NCBI GenBank assembly: GCA_023441055.1
Contig: JAEZQY010000059.1
Coordinates: 62,001 to 126,000 of the forward strand
Origin: Bacillota bacterium
GTDB taxonomy: Bacteria; Bacillota; Bacilli; Paenibacillales; UBA4045
Reading direction: 5' to 3'
DNA: 64,000 bases
The position numbers and the translations under genes were made by a program. The notes below the pieces were generated by a model. That model searched no databases and was not told where the DNA came from. It worked only from the letters and a program-made list of their open reading frames with translations. Positions 35,019 to 42,831 of this stretch are shown one piece after another (positions within the stretch are counted from its first letter, which is position 1; each line of letters starts with the position of its first letter).

Positions 35019-35047
35019 TTTACAAGTTGGCCTGAATAAGCTATGCT
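35019..35047 (+). promoter_or_regulatory. Promoter of the riboswitch-rpiB-ywlG-glyA transcript
   Basis: TTTACA (35019-35024), a 17-base spacer, then TATGCT (35042-35047). Transcription would begin about 25 bases before the aptamer. Confidence 0.55.
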
Positions 35048-35078
35048 ATGCGTAATTAGGTTATACACAACCGAACCG

Positions 35079-35151
35079 TTCGATGTAACTGGCGACTCGT
35101 GGAATTGACCACAACGGAGCATCGAATGTGCAATAGCCGGTCGCCTGGGCA
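35079..35151 (+). promoter_or_regulatory. ZTP/ZMP (pfl) riboswitch aptamer
   Basis: Stem P1 is TTCGATG (35079-35085) with CATCGAA (35120-35126), enclosing the conserved AACTGGCG and a GTGG-aattga-CCAC hairpin (35099-35112) followed by a CGGAGC stretch. The 3' domain carries GCCGGTCGCCTGGGCAA. The pseudoknot GGCGAC (35091-35096) with GTCGCC (35140-35145) is perfect. The class senses ZTP/ZMP, the signal of 10-formyl-tetrahydrofolate shortage, and often controls glyA and purine genes. glyA is the third gene downstream. Confidence 0.85.
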
Positions 35152-35153
35152 AT

Positions 35154-35190
35154 AGAGCAGCTACGTCACGGGACGTGGAATGCTCTTTTT
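35154..35190 (+). terminator. Riboswitch expression-platform terminator
   Basis: AGAGCA (35154-35159) pairs with TGCTCT (35181-35186), with an inner ACGTC/GACGT stem, followed by a run of T. It directly abuts the aptamer, so ligand binding probably prevents its formation. The gap 34988-35311 is otherwise empty except for a CTTCCGAAGTAGTTTT fragment near 35239, related to the GCTTACGAAGTA repeat. Confidence 0.85.
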
Positions 35191-35311
35191 CTGTTTTGCG
35201 GGCGAAATCGGGCATGCTAATAAAAATTGAGCACAAGCTTCCGAAGTAGTTTTATTGCGCAGTATAATCAGAGAAGGATAGCTTCATAAAACTTGTAGGA
35301 GGAGATGCACA

Positions 35312-35767
35312 ATGAGAATCGCAATCGGCGCAGATCACGGCGGCTTCAACCTGAAAGCAGAGGTAGTGAAATTCGTACAATCCCTCGGACATGAGGTCAT
35401 GGATGTAGGCTGCGATTGCGCGGATTCCGTCGATTACCCCGACTATTCGCTCCCGGTGTGTGAGAAGGTGGCGGCAGGTGAAGCCGATCGCGGCATTCTC
35501 ATCTGCGGCACAGGCATCGGCATGAGCATCGCGGCCAATAAGTACCCCGGCATTCGCTGCGCCTTGCTGCATGATACGTTCTCAGCGAAGGCGACTCGCG
35601 AGCATAACGACACCACGGTCATGGCCATGGGTGAGCGTGTGATCGGTCCGGGCCTGGCGCTGGAGATCGTGAAGATCTGGCTGGAAACCGAGTTCTCCGG
35701 TGAAGAGCGTCATAAGAATCGAATTAGTAAAGTCTCTGCCATTGAGCAAAATACTTCCCGTACCTAA
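35312..35767 (+). CDS. rpiB: Ribose-5-phosphate isomerase B (RpiB/YwlF)
   Basis: Interconverts ribose 5-phosphate and ribulose 5-phosphate in the pentose-phosphate pathway, upstream of PRPP and purine synthesis. 151 residues; IGADHGGF at the start, catalytic Cys in LICGTGIGMSIAANK, and HDTFSAKATREHND typical of the RpiB/LacAB family. AGGAGGAG precedes the ATG. First gene behind the ZTP riboswitch, 34 bases before ywlG. The paralogous allose-6-phosphate isomerases are possible relatives, but the context favours RpiB. Confidence 0.95.
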   Translation: MRIAIGADHGGFNLKAEVVKFVQSLGHEVMDVGCDCADSVDYPDYSLPVCEKVAAGEADRGILICGTGIGMSIAANKYPGIRCALLHDTFSAKATREHNDTTVMAMGERVIGPGLALEIVKIWLETEFSGEERHKNRISKVSAIEQNTSRT

Positions 35768-35801
35768 CACAGTCTAGTTCACAGTTCGAGGAGGAGCGCG
35801 T

Positions 35802-36395
35802 ATGAGCGGATCATCCATCGCGGAGCAAGTAGCGATCATTCTGCGGGAGCTGGCTGATCGTGGCGGCCTTGCCGCAGGCAAGCTTGTTGTGATTGGGACA
35901 AGTACGAGCGAGGTGATCGGCGAGCGGATCGGCACCGCCGGCGCCGAGGACATTGCCGCTCAGATCTATCGCGGGATTGAGGCGGTTCGCAGAGAACGAG
36001 GCTTCCATGTAGCGTTCCAATGCTGCGAGCATCTCAATCGGGCGCTCGTCATCGATCGAGAATGGCTCGAGACCAGCAGGGAGCTGCTGGAGGAAGTCAG
36101 TGCTGTACCGACACGGACAGCCGGTGGATCAATGGCCTCCTATGCCTACCGACAGCTGCGCCAGCCCTGTCTGGTTGAGACCGTCACTGCGCATGCCGGG
36201 CTGGATATCGGCGACACGCTGATCGGCATGCATCTGAAGCGGGTGGCGGTTCCGATGCGTCCATCGATTCGGAGTATTGGAGAGGCGCATGTCACAGCAG
36301 CGTTCACCCGGCCTAAGTATATCGGCGGACCGCGTGCCGTCTATGAGCGTGTTGAGCAAGCTGCGGATTCTGCTGGTGAGGGAAGCTGCACTTGA
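35802..36395 (+). CDS. ywlG: YwlG/TIGR01440-family protein of unknown function
   Basis: 197 residues; conserved in Firmicutes at this place between rpiB and glyA. Soluble, with no signal peptide or membrane segment. Visible family features are VIGTSTSEVIGERIG near the N-terminus, FQCCEHLNRALV in the middle (paired Cys next to Glu-His, conceivably a metal or catalytic site) and a MHLKRVAVPMRP segment. It starts with ATG after GAGGAGGAG. Its position in a ZTP-regulated operon suggests a link to one-carbon, purine or pentose-phosphate metabolism; this is inference, and no reaction is known to me. Confidence 0.9.
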   Translation: MSGSSIAEQVAIILRELADRGGLAAGKLVVIGTSTSEVIGERIGTAGAEDIAAQIYRGIEAVRRERGFHVAFQCCEHLNRALVIDREWLETSRELLEEVSAVPTRTAGGSMASYAYRQLRQPCLVETVTAHAGLDIGDTLIGMHLKRVAVPMRPSIRSIGEAHVTAAFTRPKYIGGPRAVYERVEQAADSAGEGSCT

Positions 36396-36447
36396 ACGTA
36401 TAGATGAAGCAAGCTATAAGACATTATCGCAGAGGAGTTAATGGAGA

Positions 36448-37698
36448 ATGGAAAACTTACGCAAGCAGGATCAAGAGGTTATTCAAGCCATGCAGCTGGA
36501 ACTGGATCGCCAGCAGGACAATATCGAGCTGATTGCATCCGAGAATTTGGTTAGCCGTCCAGTCATGGAAGCGATGGGCTCCGTATTAACGAATAAGTAT
36601 GCGGAAGGCTATCCGGGCAAGCGTTACTATGGCGGCTGCGAGCATGTCGACATCGTCGAGAATCTGGCTCGTGACCGCGCGAAGGAGCTGTTCGGCGCTG
36701 AGCACGCGAATGTGCAGCCGCACTCTGGCGCGCAGGCGAACCTGGCCGTCTATCTGGCTGTGCTGAAGCCTGGTGATACCGTTCTAGGCATGAACCTGGC
36801 GCATGGCGGTCACTTGACACATGGCAGCCCGGTGAATGCATCCGGCATACTGTATAACTTCGTGCCCTATGGCGTGCGCGAGGAAGATGCGCGCATCGAT
36901 TACGAGGAAGTGCGTAAGCTCGCTTACAAGCATAGACCGCGTCTGATCGTAGCCGGTGCCAGCGCCTATACGCGCACCATTGACTTCAAGACGATCGGTG
37001 AGATTGCGGTTGAAGTGGGCGCGCTGTTCATGGTCGATATGGCGCATATCGCCGGTCTGGTCGCTGCGGGGCTGCACCCGAATCCAGTGCCGCATGCCCA
37101 TTTTGTGACGACTACGAACCATAAGACGCTGCGCGGACCGCGCGGTGGGATGATTCTGTGCCGCCAGGGCTGGGCAGCTGCAATTGACAAGGCGGTGTTC
37201 CCGGGCACGCAGGGCGGTCCGCTCATGCATGTGATCGCTGCTAAGGCGGTTGCGCTCGGCGAAGCGCTCCAGCCAGAATTCAAGCAATATGCAAGCAATG
37301 TGGTCAAGAATGCGCAAGTGCTGGCGGAGACGCTCGTGTCAGAAGGGCTGAATCTAGTATCTGGCGGTACGGACAACCACCTGATGTTGATTGACCTGCG
37401 CAACCTGAACATTACCGGTAAGGATGCCGAGCATCTGCTCGATCAGGTTCGCATTACCGTGAACAAGAATTCAATCCCGTATGATCCTGCCAAGCCATTC
37501 GTGACCAGCGGCATCCGCATCGGAACGCCGGCAACGACTGCTCGCGGCATGGACGAAGACGCTATGCGTCAGATCGCCCGCATCATCGCCATGACGCTCA
37601 AGAATCCGACTGACACAACGGTTCATGACAAGGCGCGCGCGCTGGTGAAGGAACTGACCGACAAGTATCCGCTCTACGAAGGACTGCAATACGCATAG
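36448..37698 (+). CDS. glyA: Serine hydroxymethyltransferase
   Basis: PLP enzyme converting serine and tetrahydrofolate to glycine and 5,10-methylene-tetrahydrofolate, the main one-carbon source for purines, thymidylate and methionine. 416 residues, full length. The PLP lysine is in NHKTLRGPRGG, with YAEGYPGKRYYGG near the N-terminus and VDMAHIAGL as the PLP-binding Asp region. One deviation: the usual THK before the lysine reads NHK. Last gene of the riboswitch-controlled rpiB-ywlG-glyA unit, closed by a hairpin at 37760. Confidence 0.98.
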   Translation: MENLRKQDQEVIQAMQLELDRQQDNIELIASENLVSRPVMEAMGSVLTNKYAEGYPGKRYYGGCEHVDIVENLARDRAKELFGAEHANVQPHSGAQANLAVYLAVLKPGDTVLGMNLAHGGHLTHGSPVNASGILYNFVPYGVREEDARIDYEEVRKLAYKHRPRLIVAGASAYTRTIDFKTIGEIAVEVGALFMVDMAHIAGLVAAGLHPNPVPHAHFVTTTNHKTLRGPRGGMILCRQGWAAAIDKAVFPGTQGGPLMHVIAAKAVALGEALQPEFKQYASNVVKNAQVLAETLVSEGLNLVSGGTDNHLMLIDLRNLNITGKDAEHLLDQVRITVNKNSIPYDPAKPFVTSGIRIGTPATTARGMDEDAMRQIARIIAMTLKNPTDTTVHDKARALVKELTDKYPLYEGLQYA

Positions 37699-37759
37699 TT
37701 TCATAGGATAGGTACGCTTGGCGCACCGAGAGGCGCACCACAGCGCCACCCACACCAAG

Positions 37760-37800
37760 GCCGTCTCCTCGATCTCATAGATCCTGGGGGCGGCTGTTTA
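37760..37800 (+). terminator. Terminator after glyA
   Basis: GCCG...CGGC (37760-37763 / 37791-37794) encloses TCTCC/GGGGG pairs (some G-U), a two-base mismatch and a GATCT-cat-AGATC tip. It is followed by TGTTTA. Confidence 0.65.
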
Positions 37801-37991
37801 TGTAGTCTCGCAGACCCTGTATGGCTATCCCCTTCACTCAGTCGCCATTATACTCAGCGCTCACATGCATCCGTTCCCCCATTCCGCCTCCTGCAGCATC
37901 AGAATCCGGCACTGCACATCCATCCCTCTCGCTCCGATCGTCCCGCCTCCAGCAGGTAATTATATGTAATTCGCAACATCTCCATCATTCC
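37801..37991 (+). other. Intergenic C-rich stretch before upp
   Basis: No gene supported. The plus strand is C-rich and G-poor (by hand count 37861-37950 has about 43 C and 13 G). A possible 79-residue frame at 37821-38060 has no ribosome site and runs through the upp promoter, so it is not called. Confidence 0.4.
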
Positions 37992-38021
37992 TTCGAATAT
38001 CGGTCCATTATATGTTATAAT
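37992..38021 (+). promoter_or_regulatory. Promoter of upp
   Basis: An extended -10, TGT-TATAAT (TATAAT at 38016-38021), lies 18 bases after a weak -35 TTCGAA (37992-37997). Confidence 0.55.
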
Positions 38022-38028
38022 TCTCTCG

Positions 38029-38051
38029 TATGTCTAAGCAGTCGGACATAC
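38029..38051 (+). other. Perfect hairpin at the 5' end of the upp transcript
   Basis: GTATGTC (38029-38035) pairs with GACATAC (38045-38051) around a 9-base loop, within about 10 bases of the predicted transcription start. It could protect the 5' end or affect translation. No PyrR- or guanine-type element was recognised. Confidence 0.5.
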
Positions 38052-38083
38052 CTCACATAACTAGTCATTCCGGGAGGATTTAC

Positions 38084-38713
38084 ATGGGCAAAGTCGTCGT
38101 TTGCGACCATCCGCTGATTCAACACAAATTAACGTACATACGTGACAGCCAGACGAATACTAAGGATTTCCAGGCGCTTGTCGATGAAGTAGCCACACTG
38201 ATGGCTTATGAGATTACGAGAGATATCCCGCTTGAACCGATTGAAGTGACGACGCCGGTAGCTAAGGCGCAGTGCCAGGTCATCTCAGGGCGCATGCTGG
38301 GGCTGATCCCGATCCTGCGCGCAGGGCTGGGCATGGTGGAGGGTGTGCGCAAGCTGATCCCTGCGGCCAAGGTTGGCCACGTTGGACTGTATCGCGATCC
38401 CGAGACGCTGAAGCCAGTGGAATACTATATCAAGCTCCCAACGGATGTAACGGAGCGCCTGCTCATTGTGATCGACCCGATGCTGGCGACAGGCGGTTCG
38501 GCGAGCGCCGCGATCAGTCTGCTGAAGGAGCGGAATTGCCGCAACATCAAGCTGATGTGTCTCGTGGCAGCGCCGGAGGGCATCGAGGTGATGAAGCAGG
38601 ATCATCCGGATGTAGACATCTACGTAGCAGCCATTGATGAGAAACTGAATGAGCACGGCTATATTGTGCCAGGACTAGGCGACGCCGGAGATCGACTGTT
38701 CGGTACGAAGTGA
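38084..38713 (+). CDS. upp: Uracil phosphoribosyltransferase
   Basis: Salvages uracil with PRPP to UMP. ATG 38084 follows GGGAGG and yields 209 residues, the usual length; a frame from 38030 would add 18 residues from the leader. The PRPP loop is DPMLATGGSASAA, and YIVPGLGDAGDRLFGTK at the C-terminus binds uracil. The conserved neighbour glyA lies upstream and atp downstream. Its stop lies 26 bases ahead of the likely wecB start. Confidence 0.97.
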   Translation: MGKVVVCDHPLIQHKLTYIRDSQTNTKDFQALVDEVATLMAYEITRDIPLEPIEVTTPVAKAQCQVISGRMLGLIPILRAGLGMVEGVRKLIPAAKVGHVGLYRDPETLKPVEYYIKLPTDVTERLLIVIDPMLATGGSASAAISLLKERNCRNIKLMCLVAAPEGIEVMKQDHPDVDIYVAAIDEKLNEHGYIVPGLGDAGDRLFGTK

Positions 38714-38739
38714 AGATAGAGAAGGGTGAATCACATACA

Positions 38740-39882
38740 GTGGGCAAAATAAAAATCATGACCATCTTCGGCACTCGGCCGGAGGCAACCAAGATGGCTC
38801 CATTGGTATTGGAGCTTCAGCGGCATCCGGAGCATATTGAATCCTTGCTCTGCGTCACCGCCCAGCATCGGGAGATGCTGGATCAGGTGCTGGAGATATT
38901 CGGTCTCGTGCCGGATTATGATCTGAACATCATGAAGCCGAATCAGACATTGATCGAATTGTCTGCCCGCGTCATTCAAGGGCTGGAGCCGATCTTCGAG
39001 AAGGAGCGTCCGGATCTCATTCTGGTGCATGGCGATACATCGACCACGTTCCTCGCCAGCTACGCCGCCTTCCTCAAGCAGATCAAGGTGGGCCATGTGG
39101 AGGCCGGGCTGCGTACTTGGGACAAGCTGTCCCCGTATCCCGAGGAGATGAATCGGCAGCTGACCGGCGTACTGTCCGACCTGCACTTCTCGCCAACCAG
39201 CATGTCGGCGGATAATCTTCGTAAGGAGAATAAGCCGGAGGATGCCATCTACGTCACGGGGAATACGACAATCGATATATTCCCCTATACGGTACGGGAT
39301 AGCTTCACGCATCCGATTCTCGACTGGGCCGAGGGCAAGCGATTGGTGCTCATGACCGCGCATCGCCGAGAGTCGCAGGGCGAGCCGCATCGCCGAATCT
39401 TCCGAGCGGTGCGCAGGCTGGTCGATGAATTCGGGGATATCGCAGTGGTGTATCCGGTCCATCTCAGTCCGGCCGTGCGGGGGCCCGCGCATGAGCTGCT
39501 CGGTGATCACCCGCGCATTCGGCTGATCGATCCAATGGATGTGATCGAGATGCATAACTTCTACCCGCATACGTATATGATCCTCACTGATTCTGGCGGG
39601 ATCCAGGAGGAGGCGCCGAGCTTCGGTGTGCCGACACTGGTCATGCGGGATACGACAGAGCGGCCAGAGGGCATCGCCGCGGGTGTGCTGGAGCTGGTCG
39701 GCACCGATGAGGCGTTGATCTATGAGAAGGCTGCGGCGCTCTTGACGGACACCGATTACTATGAGCGAATGAGCAAGGCGGGTAACCCTTATGGCGATGG
39801 CCGAGCAGCAGAACGAATTACACAGGCGATTCTGCATTATTATGGTAAGAGAGAAGCGCGGCCGGAGGCATTCTTGGGATAA
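38740..39882 (+). CDS. wecB: UDP-N-acetylglucosamine 2-epimerase (non-hydrolysing)
   Basis: Interconverts UDP-GlcNAc and UDP-ManNAc for teichoic-acid linkage units or other wall polymers (called mnaA in Bacillus). 380 residues from GTG 38740, which places the start directly before the conserved KIKIMTIFGTRPEA; a GTG at 38710 overlapping the upp stop is possible but lacks a ribosome site. Motifs: HGDTSTTF, GHVEAGLRT, PEEMNR, TDSGGIQEEAP and RDTTERPEG, all typical. It sits between upp and the atp operon; likely cotranscribed with upp. Confidence 0.95.
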   Translation: MGKIKIMTIFGTRPEATKMAPLVLELQRHPEHIESLLCVTAQHREMLDQVLEIFGLVPDYDLNIMKPNQTLIELSARVIQGLEPIFEKERPDLILVHGDTSTTFLASYAAFLKQIKVGHVEAGLRTWDKLSPYPEEMNRQLTGVLSDLHFSPTSMSADNLRKENKPEDAIYVTGNTTIDIFPYTVRDSFTHPILDWAEGKRLVLMTAHRRESQGEPHRRIFRAVRRLVDEFGDIAVVYPVHLSPAVRGPAHELLGDHPRIRLIDPMDVIEMHNFYPHTYMILTDSGGIQEEAPSFGVPTLVMRDTTERPEGIAAGVLELVGTDEALIYEKAAALLTDTDYYERMSKAGNPYGDGRAAERITQAILHYYGKREARPEAFLG

Positions 39883-39950
39883 TTTCGGGGGGTTAGGCGA
39901 ATTACTGTGATATAGTTCACAATTTGTTTGATTTCATCTGTGTCGATTAA

Positions 39951-39980
39951 TTGACAATAGACAGATGCCTCCGATAAAAT
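39951..39980 (+). promoter_or_regulatory. Main promoter of the atp operon
   Basis: A consensus -35 TTGACA (39951-39956) lies 18 bases before TAAAAT (39975-39980), about 30 bases ahead of the first gene. Confidence 0.65.
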
Positions 39981-40008
39981 AAATGAGGGTTGCTAGGAGT
40001 ATGTCATA

Positions 40009-40242
40009 ATGAATCGGAAGAATAATGCGGACAGTCCATGGCGAGCAGCCGGTATGGTGGGCGTGATGGGTGTCGACATGGCAGTGTGCCTCTTCATCGG
40101 TTATTGGATTGGCGATTGGACGAGAGATCGCTTCGGCGGCTCGATTGTCTGGTTGCTCGGCGGACTTGTGCTCGGCCTAGCTGTCGGGATCATCTCTGTC
40201 ATCTATCTGATCAAGCGTATGTTGGAGGAATCCCATGACTGA
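40009..40242 (+). CDS. atpZ: AtpZ/AtpI-family small membrane protein of the ATP synthase operon
   Basis: 77 residues with two membrane helices (about 15-35 and 45-68) and a short charged tail, fitting the AtpZ family at the head of Firmicute atp operons. Work in Bacillus links AtpZ with AtpI to Mg/Ca transport or assembly of the c-ring; the role here is inferred from position. It overlaps the next gene, atpI, by 8 bases. The start is ATG 40009. Confidence 0.8.
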   Translation: MNRKNNADSPWRAAGMVGVMGVDMAVCLFIGYWIGDWTRDRFGGSIVWLLGGLVLGLAVGIISVIYLIKRMLEESHD

Positions 40243-40618
40243 GATTATGAAGACTGCATTGCGCATCATTATGATGGTGATATCGCTGCTCCTGCTCATC
40301 TGGGCATTCTACCCCGAAGGGCGCGCTATTGCGGCTGGGCTGATAGTGGGCTTAGTAGCTAGTTTGGTGAATGGAATCATCCTGCAACGCAAGATTGAAC
40401 GATTGACACAAACTGTCCTCGATGAAAGCGCTCCAAGAATGAAGGGAATTGGTTTGGGAAGTCGAGTAGCCATGGTGCTGGTAGTCGCGATGATCGGGTA
40501 TCGATTCCCTGATCACATCAATCTGCCGGCAGCGCTCGCCGCTTGTTTTATCGTTCCACTTATGGCTCCGGCGGCAGCCATGTGGCAATTATTTCAAGAA
40601 GGCAGACGAAAGGGGTGA
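40235..40618 (+). CDS. atpI: ATP synthase protein I
   Basis: 127 residues with four membrane helices, fitting the AtpI family that assists c-ring assembly. The start overlaps the end of atpZ, suggesting coupled translation. It ends 10 bases before atpB, with an AAGGGGTGA ribosome site for atpB at its stop. Sequence conservation in this family is weak, so the call rests on size, helices and operon position. Confidence 0.82.
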   Translation: MTEIMKTALRIIMMVISLLLLIWAFYPEGRAIAAGLIVGLVASLVNGIILQRKIERLTQTVLDESAPRMKGIGLGSRVAMVLVVAMIGYRFPDHINLPAALAACFIVPLMAPAAAMWQLFQEGRRKG

Positions 40619-40628
40619 AAATTAGAAC

Positions 40629-41393
40629 ATGCATGAGTTCCCCATACTAAAAGCAGGCGGATTAGAGATTGATATCGCTGCGTTCATCGCAATTATCATC
40701 TCGGCGTTGATCGTCTTTATACTAGCTCGCTTGGCTGTTCGTAATCTATCGGTGGATAAGCCGTCCAAGCTGCAGAATTTCCTGGAATGGGCAGCGGAGT
40801 TCGTCCATAATATCGTAGCCAGTGGTATGCCGCTTAAGCAAGCTAGAATATTTATATCGCTGGGACTTACGCTTATTATGTTTATCTTCGTCGGGAACCT
40901 GCTCGGCTTGCCGTTCGGGATTGTGACGGACCACACGGTACCACTCACATGGTTCGGCGCGGATATTCTGTCGCAGGCTGATATTGATGCCCATGGCGGT
41001 GCTGCGCATCTAGCCTGGTGGAAGTCGCCGACGGCGGATATCTCGGTGACGGCTGGGTTGGCGCTGGTGGTATTCTTCCTGATCCACGTGCTAGGACTTA
41101 AGATGAATAGAAAGCATTATCTGAAGCATTATTTTCAACCATATCCGTTCTTCTTCCCGCTTAATATCCTGGAGAATCTGGTTAAGCCGATGACGCTTGC
41201 CGTTCGTCTATACGCGAATATATTCGCGGGTGAGCTTCTGATCTCTGTTATATTGATGATGGGTTGGGTCGGTATACCATTACTCGCCGTATGGCAAGGC
41301 TTTAGTATCTTCATTGGCGCCATTCAGGCCTTCCTATTTACGATCCTCACAATGGTGTATATTGGTCAGGCGACCGCCCATGAGGAGCATTGA
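40629..41393 (+). CDS. atpB: ATP synthase F0 subunit a
   Basis: The stator half-channel of F0. 254 residues, about five to six membrane helices; the essential Arg is in LAVRLYANIFAGELL, followed by the final-helix motif QAFLFTILTMVYIG. C-terminal HEEH. Next to atpE downstream after an 89-base gap that contains an imperfect hairpin (CCCACATT/AATATGGG). Confidence 0.96.
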   Translation: MHEFPILKAGGLEIDIAAFIAIIISALIVFILARLAVRNLSVDKPSKLQNFLEWAAEFVHNIVASGMPLKQARIFISLGLTLIMFIFVGNLLGLPFGIVTDHTVPLTWFGADILSQADIDAHGGAAHLAWWKSPTADISVTAGLALVVFFLIHVLGLKMNRKHYLKHYFQPYPFFFPLNILENLVKPMTLAVRLYANIFAGELLISVILMMGWVGIPLLAVWQGFSIFIGAIQAFLFTILTMVYIGQATAHEEH

Positions 41394-41482
41394 TTTTTGT
41401 AAACAGCCCACATTCAAGCAATATGGGATGTTACAATAAATGAATAACCAAAAAAACATACATGATTGAGGAGGATTTACAA

Positions 41483-41698
41483 ATGGAATTTTTAGCAGCA
41501 GCAATTGCGGTCGGCTTAGGTGCGATCGGCGCAGGTTTTGGTAATGGTATGATCGTGAGCAAGACAGTTGAAGGTATCGCTCGTCAACCAGAGGCTCGTT
41601 CCCATCTGCAAACGACCATGTTCATCGGGGTAGGTATCGTAGAAGTTGTTCCGATTCTCGGTGTCGTTATCGCATTCTTGATTTTCTTCGCTGCTTAA
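41483..41698 (+). CDS. atpE: ATP synthase F0 subunit c
   Basis: The proteolipid of the rotor ring. ATG 41483 follows GAGGAGG, giving 71 residues and the normal MEFLAAAIAVG start; an upstream frame start at 41462 lies in the leader. Two helices joined by the polar ARQPEA loop; the ion-binding Glu is in GIVEVVPILGVV. The residues around it look like a proton-type rather than a sodium-type site. The strong ribosome site fits the need for many copies per complex. Confidence 0.97.
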   Translation: MEFLAAAIAVGLGAIGAGFGNGMIVSKTVEGIARQPEARSHLQTTMFIGVGIVEVVPILGVVIAFLIFFAA

Positions 41699-41793
41699 TA
41701 CTAACGACCAATTGGCGGGGAGGGCCTGTGCCATCCACGCCTTTATTATGATGAGGCAGATTCGTACTCTGTGTGAAGGAAGGAGTGACAGTC

Positions 41794-42279
41794 ATGGCAT
41801 GGCAATGGGAAACAACGGTATTCGCGATCATCGCTTTCGGTATTCTATACTGGGGACTTAACAAGTATGCGTTCGGTCCGCTATTCGGCATTATGGAGAA
41901 GCGTCGTCAGATGGTGAAGGATGAGATCGAGCAGGCGAATGCCAGCCGCAGCGAAGCCGCAGCCCTGCTGGAACAGCAGAAGCAAGCCTTCGAGAACGCG
42001 CGCAAGGAAGCTTATGATATCCTCGAGCAAGCCCGCGTAACAAGCGGCAAGCAGGCGGATGAGACCATCTCCCAAGCGAAGTCCGAGGCGGATCGCGTGA
42101 AGCAGGATGCCCTTCGCGAGATTGAGGAAGAGAAGAACAAGGCGATTGCGTCACTGCGCTCGCAAGTCAGCGCAATGTCCGTTATGATCGCATCGAAGAT
42201 TATTGAGAAGCAAGTCGATGAGAAGTCGCAACAAGAGCTGATCGAAGAGTACCTGACGAAATCGGGAGGCGTGAAGTAA
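41794..42279 (+). CDS. atpF: ATP synthase F0 subunit b
   Basis: Peripheral stalk subunit. 161 residues from ATG 41794 (GAAGGAGTGA site upstream; a GTG at 41773 would add seven residues across that site). An N-terminal membrane helix (5-27) is followed by a long Glu/Ala/Lys coiled coil to the C-terminus. The stop overlaps the atpH start (TAATG). Confidence 0.96.
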   Translation: MAWQWETTVFAIIAFGILYWGLNKYAFGPLFGIMEKRRQMVKDEIEQANASRSEAAALLEQQKQAFENARKEAYDILEQARVTSGKQADETISQAKSEADRVKQDALREIEEEKNKAIASLRSQVSAMSVMIASKIIEKQVDEKSQQELIEEYLTKSGGVK

Positions 42280-42812
42280 TGAGCGGAGAACTGACTGTCG
42301 GTAAACGATATGCCAAGGCTCTGTTCGAACTGGCCAGGGAGAAGGATCAATTGGAGCTCATCGACCAAGAGCTACAAGGGATTGCCGCTATGTTCGCGGA
42401 TTCCGATACAGATGCCTTCTTCCAACACCCTTCAATTGGCATGGAGCAGAAGCTCGACGTACTCAGCAAGGCGCTGACTGGCAAGGTATCTGAGATCACG
42501 TTGGATGCGCTGAAGCTCATTGTGGAGCGTCGGAGAGAATCCGCACTCCCAGCGGTCTCGAGCTACTATTCCAGACTGCTCGACGAATTCCGGGGCAGAG
42601 CGGAAGCGATCGTATATACGCCGATGCCGCTGAGTGATGAGGAGAGCGTGAAGCTGTCCGCGCATTACGGCAAGGTGACCGGCAAGGAAATTCGGATTCA
42701 GAATGTGATTAAGAAGGAACTATTAGGCGGTATGCAGGTCCGCATCGGCGATCGTCTCTATGACGCGAGTCTGGCGGGCAAGCTGTCCGAGTTATCCAAA
42801 ATATTAGCTTAA
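42279..42812 (+). CDS. atpH: ATP synthase F1 subunit delta
   Basis: Joins the peripheral stalk to the top of the alpha3-beta3 head. 177 residues, all-helical N-terminal domain (VGKRYAKALFELA) and C-terminal beta region ending VRIGDRLYDASLAGKL, the family signature. Coupled to atpF by a TAATG overlap and 19 bases from atpA. Confidence 0.96.
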   Translation: MSGELTVGKRYAKALFELAREKDQLELIDQELQGIAAMFADSDTDAFFQHPSIGMEQKLDVLSKALTGKVSEITLDALKLIVERRRESALPAVSSYYSRLLDEFRGRAEAIVYTPMPLSDEESVKLSAHYGKVTGKEIRIQNVIKKELLGGMQVRIGDRLYDASLAGKLSELSKILA

Positions 42813-42831
42813 GCGACAGGGGTGAAATTCC

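Noticed and set aside
37821..38060. A 79-residue gene before upp
   Set aside because: No ribosome site; it spans the upp promoter and is Ser/Pro/Leu-rich as expected of translated C-rich DNA.
38731..39837. A 368-codon open frame antisense to wecB
   Set aside because: It lies wholly opposite a gene with complete catalytic motifs, has no recognisable domains, and similar long antisense frames occur opposite many genes here (for example 17309-18292 and 8151-9002), as codon bias produces.
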